From positions 119,046-183,045 of the forward strand of contig NZ_FOHN01000006.1 of NCBI RefSeq assembly GCF_900111595.1: DNA of 64,000 nucleotides, read 5' to 3'. Position numbers and translations under genes: made by a program. Source of the DNA: [Clostridium] polysaccharolyticum. GTDB lineage: Bacteria > Bacillota > Clostridia > Lachnospirales > Lachnospiraceae. This document shows positions 24,924 through 34,142 of this stretch, piece after piece; positions within the stretch are counted from its first letter, which is position 1, and each line of letters starts with the position of its first letter. The notes beneath the pieces are model-generated. The model did no database searches. It was not told the origin of the DNA and saw nothing but the letters and a program-made list of their open reading frames with translations.

Positions 24924-27900
24924 TTAACCTACTAATACCCAGCTGTCCATCCATCTTAAGAAATGGAATACATATTCCCTATTTACTGGCTGGCCAGACA
25001 GTACCGGATAAAACATTACAAATAGTACACATGCCACTGCAGCATAAGCGAAAACAATTCCCTTATTCCATTTTTTCTCTTTCACAAGAAGATACAGGCA
25101 ATATGCAACCATTAATGTTACAAATGGAACACTTGTAAAATAATGATAGATAAATGTAGTACGGCCAACAAATACCCATGGCAGATACTGTGACATGTAA
25201 CCAGCGATAAGAAACACTGCCATCTTGTCTTTCTTACGGAATGCTCTCTGTATCAGCACAAAGAATGCCGGAATACCAGCCCACCAGACTGCCGGATTAC
25301 CAAATGCACTAATTCCTTCTGAAACTGTTCCACTGACACTGCCACTAAAATACCAGATTGGACGATACATAATAGGCCACTGCCACCATCTGGATTCAAA
25401 TGGATGGGATTCCGTTACCCCTTTATGATAGTTAAGCATATTCTGCTGATTCTTTAACATTCTTGCAACAAGTCCCTTTGTTCCATCATAATCCTGGAAC
25501 GGAATATAGGAAAGGGTATAAATAACTGCTGGAATAATTACAAATACAACACAGCAGAATAAAACTGTCTTCCATGCATATGGCACAAAGTTCTTTACAA
25601 TATACTGGTGTTCAATTCCATTGGTACTGCCATACATATCTTTCTTCGCATATAAAAATTCACGATACCGTTTTCCTAATGTTACAAAGAAAATTACTGC
25701 TAAACCAAAAGCTGCATATACACCAGTCCACTTAGCCGCCATCTGACATCCCATCAGAACCCCACAGCACCCCAGAAGCACGAAAGTCTGTTTTAAAGAT
25801 GTATCATAAAAACTTGTTTTGTAATATCTGTACATAAAGTAGTACGATGCTATGATAAAGAAAGTAACGAATACATCAATAGTAGCAATACGGGTCTGTG
25901 AAAAATGCATAAAGTCGAACGCAAACAGAATCGTGGAAACGGATGCAATCCAGGTTTCTTTGAACATTCTTCTTGAAAATGCATAGAAAACAGGCACCAT
26001 GCCAATACCAAATAAGATACCCATGATTCTCCATCCAAATGGATTCATCCCAAACAGGCGAATGCCAATGGACATAATCACTTTGCCTAGCGGTGGATGC
26101 GTATATTCATAAGTTGGTAATCCATGAATAAATTCATAAGCTGTACGTGCGTGATAGATTTCATCAAAGTAAGTACTGTCACGGAATGTACTTCTCTTAG
26201 GAACCATTTTCTGCTCGTCAAACAGATTTTTATATTCCTTAGCATTTACCGGCATAATCAAATTGCCTGCATCATCCTTAATTGCCAATTCCCAGACTAC
26301 TGCTTTATCACTGTTACAAGTGATACGGATATACCGTGCAGGAACATTTAGGGCATTTTCCCCCCAGCAGAATACGCTAACCCATTCTCCTTCAAATGCG
26401 CTAACCCATTCTCCATTTATATCCTGTGCATATTCCACTTTCATCTGACGGTTTTCATAGTTTCCTAAATAATATTTTAAAGCCTGAACCTGTTTCACAT
26501 CCCCCAAATCCAGCAGGATCTGATTGGAAGCATCCTGTCCGCTTACATTATACGTCCATGAAGTTTCAGGAGCATATCTATAACCAATATCATGAAGAGC
26601 AAAGGCAGAATACACAATCAGGATTGCAAGCAAGGCAATGGTATCAAATTTACTCCATTTTGGAACCTTGCTGGTTCTTTCTATCACAAATCCTTTTTCT
26701 TCCTTGCTTTCATTTTCATTTGCCTTAGTCTGTAAAGAAACGTTCTCCTCATTTAAAGCCTTGGATTTCAAACGGTAAATGCTCATTACGACAAGTGCTA
26801 TGAAACCTAAGAAAAGTATTCTTGATACATACATTGGCACAGTTTCACGTGGATTAAACTTATTGGCATCATATACGTAATAGACAAAAACCATGTTACC
26901 AAACTGTACCATAGTAAACAGTCCGTAGAAAATATAGTTCTCTATAAATGGTTTTACTGCATAAAGCATTAAAAATACAGCCATTGCATTATACAAATAG
27001 CGCTCATGCATACGTGTACTAAATGTAAATACACCAACAAGCACCAAACCAGCTAAATAAAAATAATCTTCTTTTTTTCTTTTGTTCAAGTAGTGCCATG
27101 CAATAGATGCACATAATAAAACGCCAATCAGGATACAGCCCCATACTCTGCATGTAATTCCTAAATATGTAGCTGTTTCAGGTGTCCAGTTGTATCCAAT
27201 CATGTTCCAGAAATTATAAGCATTTACAGAACAGTAAAGATAACCGTTATATGTCTGCTTCACATTATCCCACACAGTGGAAAGCCCCATTGGCAGACAC
27301 ATCATAATTGCTGCCATGATACTTCCTGCAAGACATGCAGCCGCCTGAACTGTTTTCTTTGCTTCAAAACCATCCAATACCAATCCATCCACAACCCCAA
27401 TGAATAGCACTGGTGCAAGTATTATCATAAGCGGGTGCATTAAAACAGCTGCCACAAAAGCTATGATTGCCTTTCCTGTTTTTTTCTGATAAAGATACCA
27501 GCACATTAAGATCACACATAAAGATACAACTGAATCCATCTGTCCCCAGATTCCTGTATCAAAAACAGCCACTGGATTTATCAGAAATAATCCTGCCAGA
27601 ATCAAAGTGCTTCTCTTTGCAAAATTCGCTTTTGCTGCTTTATATATCATAGCCGCTGTTACTAATTCCGCTATGATACCTGGCATCTTAAATATAAGAA
27701 TAGCTGCTGTCGATCCCAATGTTTCATACTTAATGCGGAATACTCTGCAGACCAGCCCGATTACACCAATTATCTGAACCAGAAGTGGCGGAAAACTAAT
27801 GTTCACGCCACTCTGGTATACACTTTTATAACCATTGTCCATTAATGTCTGCATTGCCCATCTGAAATTACTTAAATCTCCAGATTTCGTATTTGGCCTT

Positions 27901-28076
27901 GCCCCAACAATTACCCGCAGTATAAAACCTGCTGCCAAAAGAAGCACAAGCCAGTATTTAGCCTGTAATTCCTTTGTTGTCTGTTCCTGTGAAATTTTCC
28001 TGTCCTGCCTCATATAAAAATATGTGTAATACATAAGACACAAAAAAACCACAGATAAAAATACCATTGCTTCCAT
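24924..28076 (-). CDS. Fused GT-C glycosyltransferase: mannosyltransferase-like + discoidin-like + protein O-mannosyltransferase (PMT)
   Basis: A 1050-residue membrane protein in three parts. Residues 1-430 are a GT-C module with about ten membrane segments and an early acidic site (NTKSGDLSNFRWAM near 62). Residues about 490-605 look like a soluble F5/8 (discoidin) sugar-binding domain: ILLDLGDVKQVQALKYYLG and PARYIRITC. Residues about 620-1050 are a PMT/GT39 module with FDEIYHARTAYEF, THPPLGK and TRIATIDVF. It probably transfers a sugar from a polyprenyl-phosphate donor to an extracellular acceptor. GGGGGC precedes the ATG. An 8-residue tandem repeat (GEWVSxF) lies in the discoidin part. 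The acceptor is unknown. Confidence 0.82.
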   Translation of the reverse strand: MEAMVFLSVVFLCLMYYTYFYMRQDRKISQEQTTKELQAKYWLVLLLAAGFILRVIVGARPNTKSGDLSNFRWAMQTLMDNGYKSVYQSGVNISFPPLLVQIIGVIGLVCRVFRIKYETLGSTAAILIFKMPGIIAELVTAAMIYKAAKANFAKRSTLILAGLFLINPVAVFDTGIWGQMDSVVSLCVILMCWYLYQKKTGKAIIAFVAAVLMHPLMIILAPVLFIGVVDGLVLDGFEAKKTVQAAACLAGSIMAAIMMCLPMGLSTVWDNVKQTYNGYLYCSVNAYNFWNMIGYNWTPETATYLGITCRVWGCILIGVLLCASIAWHYLNKRKKEDYFYLAGLVLVGVFTFSTRMHERYLYNAMAVFLMLYAVKPFIENYIFYGLFTMVQFGNMVFVYYVYDANKFNPRETVPMYVSRILFLGFIALVVMSIYRLKSKALNEENVSLQTKANENESKEEKGFVIERTSKVPKWSKFDTIALLAILIVYSAFALHDIGYRYAPETSWTYNVSGQDASNQILLDLGDVKQVQALKYYLGNYENRQMKVEYAQDINGEWVSAFEGEWVSVFCWGENALNVPARYIRITCNSDKAVVWELAIKDDAGNLIMPVNAKEYKNLFDEQKMVPKRSTFRDSTYFDEIYHARTAYEFIHGLPTYEYTHPPLGKVIMSIGIRLFGMNPFGWRIMGILFGIGMVPVFYAFSRRMFKETWIASVSTILFAFDFMHFSQTRIATIDVFVTFFIIASYYFMYRYYKTSFYDTSLKQTFVLLGCCGVLMGCQMAAKWTGVYAAFGLAVIFFVTLGKRYREFLYAKKDMYGSTNGIEHQYIVKNFVPYAWKTVLFCCVVFVIIPAVIYTLSYIPFQDYDGTKGLVARMLKNQQNMLNYHKGVTESHPFESRWWQWPIMYRPIWYFSGSVSGTVSEGISAFGNPAVWWAGIPAFFVLIQRAFRKKDKMAVFLIAGYMSQYLPWVFVGRTTFIYHYFTSVPFVTLMVAYCLYLLVKEKKWNKGIVFAYAAVACVLFVMFYPVLSGQPVNREYVFHFLRWMDSWVLVG
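26375..26414. repeat. 24-base tandem duplication inside the GT-C fusion gene
   Basis: The 16-base unit cgctaacccattctcc occurs at 26375-26390 and again at 26399-26414, period 24. It encodes GEWVSAFE then GEWVSVFC in the discoidin-like domain, a recent in-frame duplication. Confidence 0.8.
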
Positions 28077-28096
28077 TTTCTTTCGCCCCCATTTTA

Positions 28097-28960
28097 TTAT
28101 TTCACATGCTCATGGGTAAATAAATGTTCCTGACAATATTCCAGATTTCCCTTACACTTTGAGCAATAACGAAATTCTAAATTTTCTCCATCTTTCTCTG
28201 TTCTCCCACAGACAGCACATTTATGGCGAGTTATGGTACTTGCCTGACTGACTTCCCTTTTAAACTGTACTTTTCTTTTCTGTACTCTCGGAGAATATTT
28301 CTTATAATTTCTTGTAGCAAAATAAAAAATTAAAAAGTTCGCCATTGCTACAATGATAGCAATTCCAATATAATAAGCTCCTGCAGCAAATGAAATAACG
28401 ATCTGCCTTAACAGAAATACCCCATCCAGAATAGCAAGATACTTCATCTTCACTGGTATAATATAGTACAAAAGAAGTTCTACATCTGGATATAAAACCG
28501 CAAACGCAAAAAACATTGACTGGAACAAATATTCCATTCCCACATAATACAGGCTTCCAGCAGGATTCTTTGTAATAGCACATGACAGATAATAAATCAA
28601 TCCACCTAGTATATTAAACAGAACTCCACTTATAAAAAACAGATTGAAACGAAAAGCTCCCCATGCTCTCTCCAGGGAACGTCCTATAAATGTGTAGAGC
28701 ATTACCTGTATTGCAAAGAACACAACATCTAATACGCCACCAATATGATATGGCAGAATAATAAATGTAACCAGCCTCCAGACCTGTCCTCTGAATATCT
28801 TAGCAAAATCCAGACTGCAGTAGTAATAATACGCCGATTCTGCATACGGAATGAAATTAAAGAAAACTGTACTTATAACCCAGACGAACATAAAGTATTT
28901 TATCAGATCTGGTACTGCATATTTACGATACTTACGTTCGAGTTTATTAATAAACTTCAT
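28097..28960 (-). CDS. Rhomboid/Derlin-like membrane protein with C-terminal zinc ribbon
   Basis: A 287-residue protein with about six membrane segments between residues 20 and 225. The segment LYTFIGRSLERAWG then FRFNLFFISG is typical of the rhomboid/Der1 superfamily. I see neither the catalytic GxSG nor the partner histidine, so it is probably a non-proteolytic (Derlin-like) relative. The C-terminal 45 residues hold CAVCG ... CSKCK plus a Cys/His-rich end (YCQEHLFTHEH), a likely zinc ribbon on the cytoplasmic side. It sits between the GT-C fusion and corA on the same strand. Function is unknown. Confidence 0.68.
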   Translation of the reverse strand: MKFINKLERKYRKYAVPDLIKYFMFVWVISTVFFNFIPYAESAYYYYCSLDFAKIFRGQVWRLVTFIILPYHIGGVLDVVFFAIQVMLYTFIGRSLERAWGAFRFNLFFISGVLFNILGGLIYYLSCAITKNPAGSLYYVGMEYLFQSMFFAFAVLYPDVELLLYYIIPVKMKYLAILDGVFLLRQIVISFAAGAYYIGIAIIVAMANFLIFYFATRNYKKYSPRVQKRKVQFKREVSQASTITRHKCAVCGRTEKDGENLEFRYCSKCKGNLEYCQEHLFTHEHVK

Positions 28961-28989
28961 ATAGCTCCTCTTTCCTAACTCTCTTAAAC

Positions 28990-29925
28990 TTAAAACATAT
29001 CTTTTTTTGCAAATAACCGTGCCACAAATACTGTAAGCAGCAGCGTAATCAATATAATAATCAGGAATCCATATTTAAAGTCTCCTAAAGGAATATGTGT
29101 AAAATTCATACCATACATGCTAAAAATCATGGTTGGAATGCTCATTACGATAGTGATCGTTGCTAATGTTTTCATAATAATATTTAAGTTATTTGAAATA
29201 ACAGAGGCAAACGCATCCATCATTCCACTTAAAATACCGCTATAAATGTTAGCCATTTCAATAGCCTGCTTGTTTTCTATGATAACATCCTCTAGCAGTT
29301 CCTTGTCTTCTGGATACTGTTTGATACTCTCTGTCCGCAGCAGTTTTTCTAACACAACTTCATTGGAACGTAGTGACGTAGTAAAATAGACTAAACATTT
29401 TTCTAATTCCAGAAGCTCAATCAATTCTCTGTTTTTCGTAGAAATATGCAGTTTTTCTTCTATTTCCCCACTCTTACGATCAATTATTTTTAAGTATTGT
29501 AAATACACCGATGCATTCTTATAAAGAATCTGCAGAATAAATCTTGTCTTTTTAAATGTATAAAATCCACGGACCCTGCCTTCCATAAAGCTTTTTAATA
29601 TAGGTGTCTCCTCAAGACATACGGTGATAATGGCATTTTTAACCAGAACAACACCTAACGGCATTGTTACATAACGCTCTCTTCCATTTTTTTCTTCTAC
29701 ACATGGAATGTCTACTAAAACAAGCGAATAATCGTCTTCAATCTCCAGACGTGAACGTTCTTCTTCATCCAGTGGTGCTCTTAAATGGTCTATATCTACT
29801 TCAAACTGTTCGGAAACTTCTAATAATTCTGTTGGAGATGGACTGGTCAGCGCAACCCAGCATCCATCCTCATAATCCTTAATCTGCTTTAATCCGTCAT
29901 CAAATGTTTTAAAAATTCCAATCAT
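28990..29925 (-). CDS. CorA-family magnesium/divalent cation channel
   Basis: A 311-residue inner-membrane channel protein: a cytoplasmic alpha/beta domain with SRLEIEDDYSLVLVDIP near residue 58, long helices, and two C-terminal membrane segments with the ion-selectivity motif YGMNF at about residue 268. The positively charged tail (ARLFAKKDMF) is typical. GGAG precedes the ATG. A strong promoter and a short leader reading frame lie upstream, suggesting regulated expression. Substrate may be Mg, Co or Ni. Confidence 0.93.
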   Translation of the reverse strand: MIGIFKTFDDGLKQIKDYEDGCWVALTSPSPTELLEVSEQFEVDIDHLRAPLDEEERSRLEIEDDYSLVLVDIPCVEEKNGRERYVTMPLGVVLVKNAIITVCLEETPILKSFMEGRVRGFYTFKKTRFILQILYKNASVYLQYLKIIDRKSGEIEEKLHISTKNRELIELLELEKCLVYFTTSLRSNEVVLEKLLRTESIKQYPEDKELLEDVIIENKQAIEMANIYSGILSGMMDAFASVISNNLNIIMKTLATITIVMSIPTMIFSMYGMNFTHIPLGDFKYGFLIIILITLLLTVFVARLFAKKDMF

Positions 29926-29945
29926 AACTTACTCCTTCCACTGCA

Positions 29946-30050
29946 TCATAGAGTAAGTCCAGCCTCATTTCCATAGCTGAATTTCTCAAATGCAGATATT
30001 GAATCTTCTTTTTTCTTTCCTATCCAGCTATAACTCGGTCCAGATTCCAT
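29946..30050 (-). CDS. Possible leader peptide upstream of corA (34 residues)
   Basis: Between the promoter and corA an ATG at 30048-30050, with AAAGGA upstream, opens a 34-residue frame that begins MESGPSYSWIGKKKEDS and ends in TGA at 29946, 21 bases before the corA start. It could be a regulatory leader peptide or a real small protein. There is no membrane segment. Existence is suggested by the ribosome binding site and position only. Confidence 0.4.
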   Translation of the reverse strand: MESGPSYSWIGKKKEDSISAFEKFSYGNEAGLTL

Positions 30051-30110
30051 AAACCCACATCCTTTCTCAGCTTTTATTGTTGCTTTTTTTGAATATTTGC
30101 AATCATTATA

Positions 30111-30139
30111 ATTATATGTTTAATGGCTGCCTTTGTCAA
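30111..30139 (-). promoter_or_regulatory. Consensus sigma-A promoter for the corA transcript
   Basis: Minus strand TTGACA (30134-30139), exactly 17 bases, TATAAT (30111-30116): a perfect match to both hexamers, the strongest promoter I see in the window. The corA start lies some 180 bases downstream. Confidence 0.85.
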
Positions 30140-30169
30140 ACATAACTCATTTTTCCTTGGAATAATACA

Positions 30170-30197
30170 TTGATATTCCATTTTTTTCTGCTATAAT
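30170..30197 (+). promoter_or_regulatory. Promoter for the CE2 esterase gene
   Basis: TTGATA (30170-30175), 16 bases, TATAAT (30192-30197), about 76 bases before the ATG. It is divergent from the corA promoter with 30 bases between the two -35 elements. Confidence 0.65.
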
Positions 30198-30273
30198 CTT
30201 CTTAAATAAACTTTGCAGTTGAAATAATGCTGCAATCAGTATTTTTTACATACAGCAAGGAGGACCAAACTTT

Positions 30274-31311
30274 ATGATACATATTTTTGATCGTAATTAT
30301 TTTCGTTATTACGGACGTACTCTCGTGAAAGAAGAAAAAGTTTATTTAGGCTACACCAACTCAGCAGTTGAATTTTATGTACAGGGAAAAGAAAATCTGC
30401 CAGCAACTGTTTCCGCAGTCATTGGCAGTGATGTAGTAAACCAGGTTGACTGGACCCGTCTAAAGGTTTACTTAGATGACAGTCTTATCACAAAAGAACC
30501 TATTGTATTGGACCAGCCTATTAAGACCTATGAAATCGCACAAATCGAAGATTCCAGGATTCATAAATTAAAAATTATAAAAATAACAGAAGCCCAGATG
30601 TCTTATGCTGAGTTTCATAATATTACAATTGCAAATGGTTCCATTCTGCCTTTGCCTTCCACACCTGATACCCGTACCAAAGTAGAGTTTATTGGGGATT
30701 CCATTACATGTGGTTACGGTGTTTTAGGAGAACCTCATTCAGAATTTCACATCCGTGAAGAGGACGGTGAGCTTTCTTATGCTGCCATCACTGCAAAAGA
30801 GCTGAATTTAAACGCCCGATATACAGCAGTATCTGGCTATGGTGTATACTGTGAATACACAGGCAATGTAGAAAATACGCTCCCTAAAGTATATCCTTAT
30901 ACAAATTACTGGGTAGATCCAGCCATTCTTTATGATTTTCACGATTTTACGCCAGAACTGGTTGTAATCAACTTAGGAACCAACGATTCCAGATTTCTTG
31001 GAGATCCATCTACTCAAGAAAAATTTATCACTTGCTATATTGACTTTTTAAAATGTATCCGCTCCAAATACCCTGACACAAGATTCCTTTGTATCTGTGG
31101 AACTCTCTGTACAGAAGCATTTCCTCTGATTAAAAAAGCCTGTGACTATTTAACCAGACAAGGCTGGGATAATATAGACACCTTAGAGCTTCCTTTCCAT
31201 AACGTAGAGCTTGATGGACAAGCCTCAGAACACCCAAGTTTAAAGACTCACCAGAAGGATGCTAAACGCCTGATAGAAAAGATAAGAGAAATCATGCCTG
31301 ATATTCCATAA
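30274..31311 (+). CDS. SGNH carbohydrate esterase, CE2-like acetylxylan esterase
   Basis: A 345-residue two-domain protein: an N-terminal beta-sandwich (about residues 1-125) followed by an SGNH hydrolase domain with GDSITCGYG (Ser143), VINLGTNDSRF near residue 237 and a C-terminal SEHPSLKTHQ segment holding the likely catalytic His. This layout is that of CE2 esterases, which remove acetyl groups from xylan and other plant polysaccharides. No signal peptide is visible, pointing to an intracellular role on imported oligosaccharides. GGAGG precedes the ATG. Confidence 0.88.
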   Translation: MIHIFDRNYFRYYGRTLVKEEKVYLGYTNSAVEFYVQGKENLPATVSAVIGSDVVNQVDWTRLKVYLDDSLITKEPIVLDQPIKTYEIAQIEDSRIHKLKIIKITEAQMSYAEFHNITIANGSILPLPSTPDTRTKVEFIGDSITCGYGVLGEPHSEFHIREEDGELSYAAITAKELNLNARYTAVSGYGVYCEYTGNVENTLPKVYPYTNYWVDPAILYDFHDFTPELVVINLGTNDSRFLGDPSTQEKFITCYIDFLKCIRSKYPDTRFLCICGTLCTEAFPLIKKACDYLTRQGWDNIDTLELPFHNVELDGQASEHPSLKTHQKDAKRLIEKIREIMPDIP

Positions 31312-31392
31312 GCCAAGGTTATGATTGCCCCCTTTACTTTTCATGCGAGATCCATTAAACTAATTACAAATTCTTTTAATGGAGGAATCAAT

Positions 31393-31911
31393 ATGCAAAA
31401 TCCTATTGTTACAATTGAAATGGAAAATGGCGATGTGATGAAGGCGGAGCTTTATCCCCAAATCGCTCCAAATACAGTGAAAAACTTCATTTCACTTATC
31501 AGCAAAGGTTACTATGACGGATTAATCTTCCACAGAGTAATCAATGGTTTCATGATTCAAGGCGGATGCCCTGACGGAAACGGAATGGGTGGTCCTGGAT
31601 ACCAGATCAAAGGCGAATTCAGCCAGAATGGTTTTGACAATAATTTAAAACATACAGAAGGCGTTCTTTCCATGGCTCGTTCCATGATGCCAAATTCTGC
31701 AGGTTCCCAGTTCTTTATCATGCATAAAACCTCTCCACACCTTGACGGACAGTATGCTGCTTTTGGCAAAATAACAGAAGGTATGGATGTTGTAAATAAA
31801 ATCGCAGAGGTTAAAACAGATTATTCCGATCGTCCAGTTGAAGAACAGAAAATGAAAAAAGTTACCGTTGATACTTTCGGCGAAACTTATGAGGAACCTG
31901 AAAAAATGTAA
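31393..31911 (+). CDS. Peptidyl-prolyl cis-trans isomerase (cyclophilin type)
   Basis: A 172-residue cytoplasmic cyclophilin that catalyses proline isomerisation during folding. Motifs: YYDGLIFHRVINGFMIQGG (catalytic FHR) near residue 37, NSAGSQFFIM near 97 and DGQYAAFGKI near 117. The ATG at 31393 has GGAGG 6 bases before; the longer in-frame extension lacks a ribosome binding site. It lies about 80 bases after the CE2 gene on the same strand. Confidence 0.96.
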   Translation: MQNPIVTIEMENGDVMKAELYPQIAPNTVKNFISLISKGYYDGLIFHRVINGFMIQGGCPDGNGMGGPGYQIKGEFSQNGFDNNLKHTEGVLSMARSMMPNSAGSQFFIMHKTSPHLDGQYAAFGKITEGMDVVNKIAEVKTDYSDRPVEEQKMKKVTVDTFGETYEEPEKM

Positions 31912-31932
31912 TGCATTTCTGATGCTATGGCG

Positions 31933-31970
31933 AAAGAGCAGAACTGATTCCATTCAGCCTGCTCTTTTAT
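31933..31970. terminator. Bidirectional terminator between the cyclophilin and PPK2 genes
   Basis: AAAGAGCAG pairs with CTGCTCTTT across an 18-base loop, followed on the plus strand by TTTTATC. It serves the plus-strand cyclophilin gene and could serve the convergent PPK2 gene. Confidence 0.75.
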
Positions 31971-31979
31971 CATGTTGCT

Positions 31980-33461
31980 TTATTTCATTCTCTTTTCCAA
32001 AGCATTTACAATAGTCTCAAGTATTTTGATTCTGGCATAATACTTGGAATTGGCTTCAATTACATGCCAAGGTGCATAACTGGCTGAAGTTTTCACAAGC
32101 ATTTCATCTATTGCTACTTCATACTCATCCCATTTTGCACGGTTTCGCCAGTCCTCTTCGGTAATCTTCCATTGTTTCCCTGGTGTATTCTGCCGTTCTT
32201 CAAAACGTCTTTTCTGTTCCTCCTTATCAATCTGCAGCCAGAATTTCAGCAGCACATATCCATCCTGATATAAACTTTCTTCCATTTCATTAATTTCTGT
32301 ATAAGCTCTTGTCCATTCCTCTCTTGTTGCAAAGCCTTCTACACGCTCTACAAGAACTCTTCCATACCAGGTACGGTCAAAGATGGCAAGATGGCCTGAC
32401 TTAGGGAACTTAGACCAGAAACGCCATAAATAATGATATTGCCTTTCTAAATCATTTGGTGATGAAACTGGTACCACTTCATAGCCTCTAGGGTCTATCT
32501 TCTCTGTAATTCGTTTAATGGCACCTCCTTTGCCAGCGGCATCCCATCCTTCCAAAGCAATGATAACAGGTACTTTTTCCCGGTACATTCGGTTGTGAAG
32601 TGTCACCAGTCTGTTCTGTAACTCTTCCACTCTTTCTTTATATTTTTCTTTCTTCATCTCCTTTGACAAATCAATTCCTTTTAGAACCTTTGTCTGGAAT
32701 GGCATTTCTTCTTTTTCATTCTGCTGCTCTGCTGCTTTTTCTTTCGCTTTCTGCTGCTTTTTATATAAGGACTTTTCCATTTCCCGTACTAAAATACTAA
32801 GTATTTTGGCAGCTGCATACCGCTTATCGGTTGCTTCTATCAGATTCCAAGGTGCCCAAGGAGTGTCCGTTTCTACAAGCATCCGGTCAAATTCTTCCTT
32901 TCGCTCTTTATAATTTTTGTTTTCTTTCCAATCCTTCTTCTCTACTCTCCATCTGGTATCCGCACAGCTTTCTAACTTATCGAACCGCTCCTTCTGCTCG
33001 TCTTTACTAATATGCAGAAAAAATTTCACAAGAAGGCATCCATCTTTTGTAAGCTGACTTTCAAAAGAATTGATTTCATTATACAGTACCTGTAAATGCA
33101 CATTTTCGTTATTTCGTTTCTTCTCCAGCACTCGGGAATACCAGCAGTTATTAAACAGATGAATTCTGCCCTTTGGAGGAATTGTATTCCAAAACGGCCA
33201 AAAGAATGAATGCCTCTTCTCTTCTTCCGTTTCATCCTCTAGGGAGATCACTCTAAATCCTCTTGGATCCAGTGCATGTATTACCTCATTTATCAAAGTC
33301 CCCTTTCCAGATGCAGACCATCCTTCAAACACAATTCCCACAGGTATCTTCACATCCTTTAATTGTCTTTGCAGCAGACTAAGCTTCTGAAATAATTCTT
33401 CTGCCGTTCTTTTATATTCATGTTTTGTTAAGCTTTGGCTTAAATTGATTTGATCTAACAT
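31980..33461 (-). CDS. Tandem PPK2 protein, polyphosphate:AMP phosphotransferase-like
   Basis: A 493-residue protein made of two polyphosphate kinase 2 domains. The C-terminal domain has a full Walker A GWDAAGKG at residues 305-312, DPRGYEV and the lid segment DRTWYGRVL. The N-terminal domain has GWSASGKG at 47-54, but DRTWYGR is replaced by NNCWYSR at 104-110, so it may be less active. Two-domain PPK2 enzymes make ADP from AMP and polyphosphate. A lysine-rich linker (about 234-252) joins the halves. GGAGG precedes the ATG. Confidence 0.88.
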   Translation of the reverse strand: MLDQINLSQSLTKHEYKRTAEELFQKLSLLQRQLKDVKIPVGIVFEGWSASGKGTLINEVIHALDPRGFRVISLEDETEEEKRHSFFWPFWNTIPPKGRIHLFNNCWYSRVLEKKRNNENVHLQVLYNEINSFESQLTKDGCLLVKFFLHISKDEQKERFDKLESCADTRWRVEKKDWKENKNYKERKEEFDRMLVETDTPWAPWNLIEATDKRYAAAKILSILVREMEKSLYKKQQKAKEKAAEQQNEKEEMPFQTKVLKGIDLSKEMKKEKYKERVEELQNRLVTLHNRMYREKVPVIIALEGWDAAGKGGAIKRITEKIDPRGYEVVPVSSPNDLERQYHYLWRFWSKFPKSGHLAIFDRTWYGRVLVERVEGFATREEWTRAYTEINEMEESLYQDGYVLLKFWLQIDKEEQKRRFEERQNTPGKQWKITEEDWRNRAKWDEYEVAIDEMLVKTSASYAPWHVIEANSKYYARIKILETIVNALEKRMK

Positions 33462-33513
33462 GTGATGCCTCCAGTTTCACTATATTCTCACATATTAGTG
33501 TTTCAAAAAAGGC

Positions 33514-33578
33514 AAAAAAAATGCTCCTTTCCGGACACTTGCGGGTTTTCTCCCACAAACTGCTCCAAAAGAAGCATT
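33514..33578 (-). terminator. Terminator of the NUDIX gene
   Basis: Minus strand AATGCTTCTTTTGGA pairs with the rc side (one bulge), an inner TTGTGGG/CCCGCAA hairpin makes it Y-shaped, and eight T follow. Confidence 0.8.
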
Positions 33579-33583
33579 CTCTC

Positions 33584-34036
33584 TTAAAAATATTTCTTAC
33601 ATCCCCATAAATTACTCTTCTTTAAATATACATATTCATTGTATGCCTTTTCAAGAATCTGTTTTTCATTTGAAAATTTTAATAGATGAAAGGCCTCATG
33701 AAACTTGTAATAACCAGAATCCATAAAAAATTCTTCACGTTGTGGTTTGCTATAGTAACTATCAGCCATCATTAAATACCAATGAACATCCTTTGTTACT
33801 GTATCCTGAGGAGTATTAAAATTATACTGGCTTTTGCCTACATACTTGATAATAGAAGCAGAAACCCCTGTCTCTTCTTTTACTTCACGTAACGCAGTCT
33901 CTTTAAACTCTTCTCCAGCTTCTACGGTTCCTTTTGGCAAAACCCATCCCTCATACTTGTTTTTATAATTCTTATACAATAACAAAATTTTTCCTCTGAA
34001 AATAACCACACCGCCACAGCTCGTTGCTTCAACCAT
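33584..34036 (-). CDS. NUDIX hydrolase (Ap4A hydrolase-like)
   Basis: A 150-residue NUDIX protein with the box at about residues 35-57 (GTVEAGEEFKETALREVKEETGV), after GWVLPKG as in diadenosine tetraphosphate hydrolases. A C-terminal extension with a Trp-Gly-Cys end has no known role. GGGGGC precedes the ATG. Confidence 0.86.
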   Translation of the reverse strand: MVEATSCGGVVIFRGKILLLYKNYKNKYEGWVLPKGTVEAGEEFKETALREVKEETGVSASIIKYVGKSQYNFNTPQDTVTKDVHWYLMMADSYYSKPQREEFFMDSGYYKFHEAFHLLKFSNEKQILEKAYNEYVYLKKSNLWGCKKYF

Positions 34037-34142
34037 TGCAATGCCCCCTGTTTATTGTGATTTCTCACATTTTTGGTGTGTCTAACTGTTGTTAAGTATA
34101 ACTCTTTTCCAAGAACATTGCAATAATATTCCGCTATTTTGA

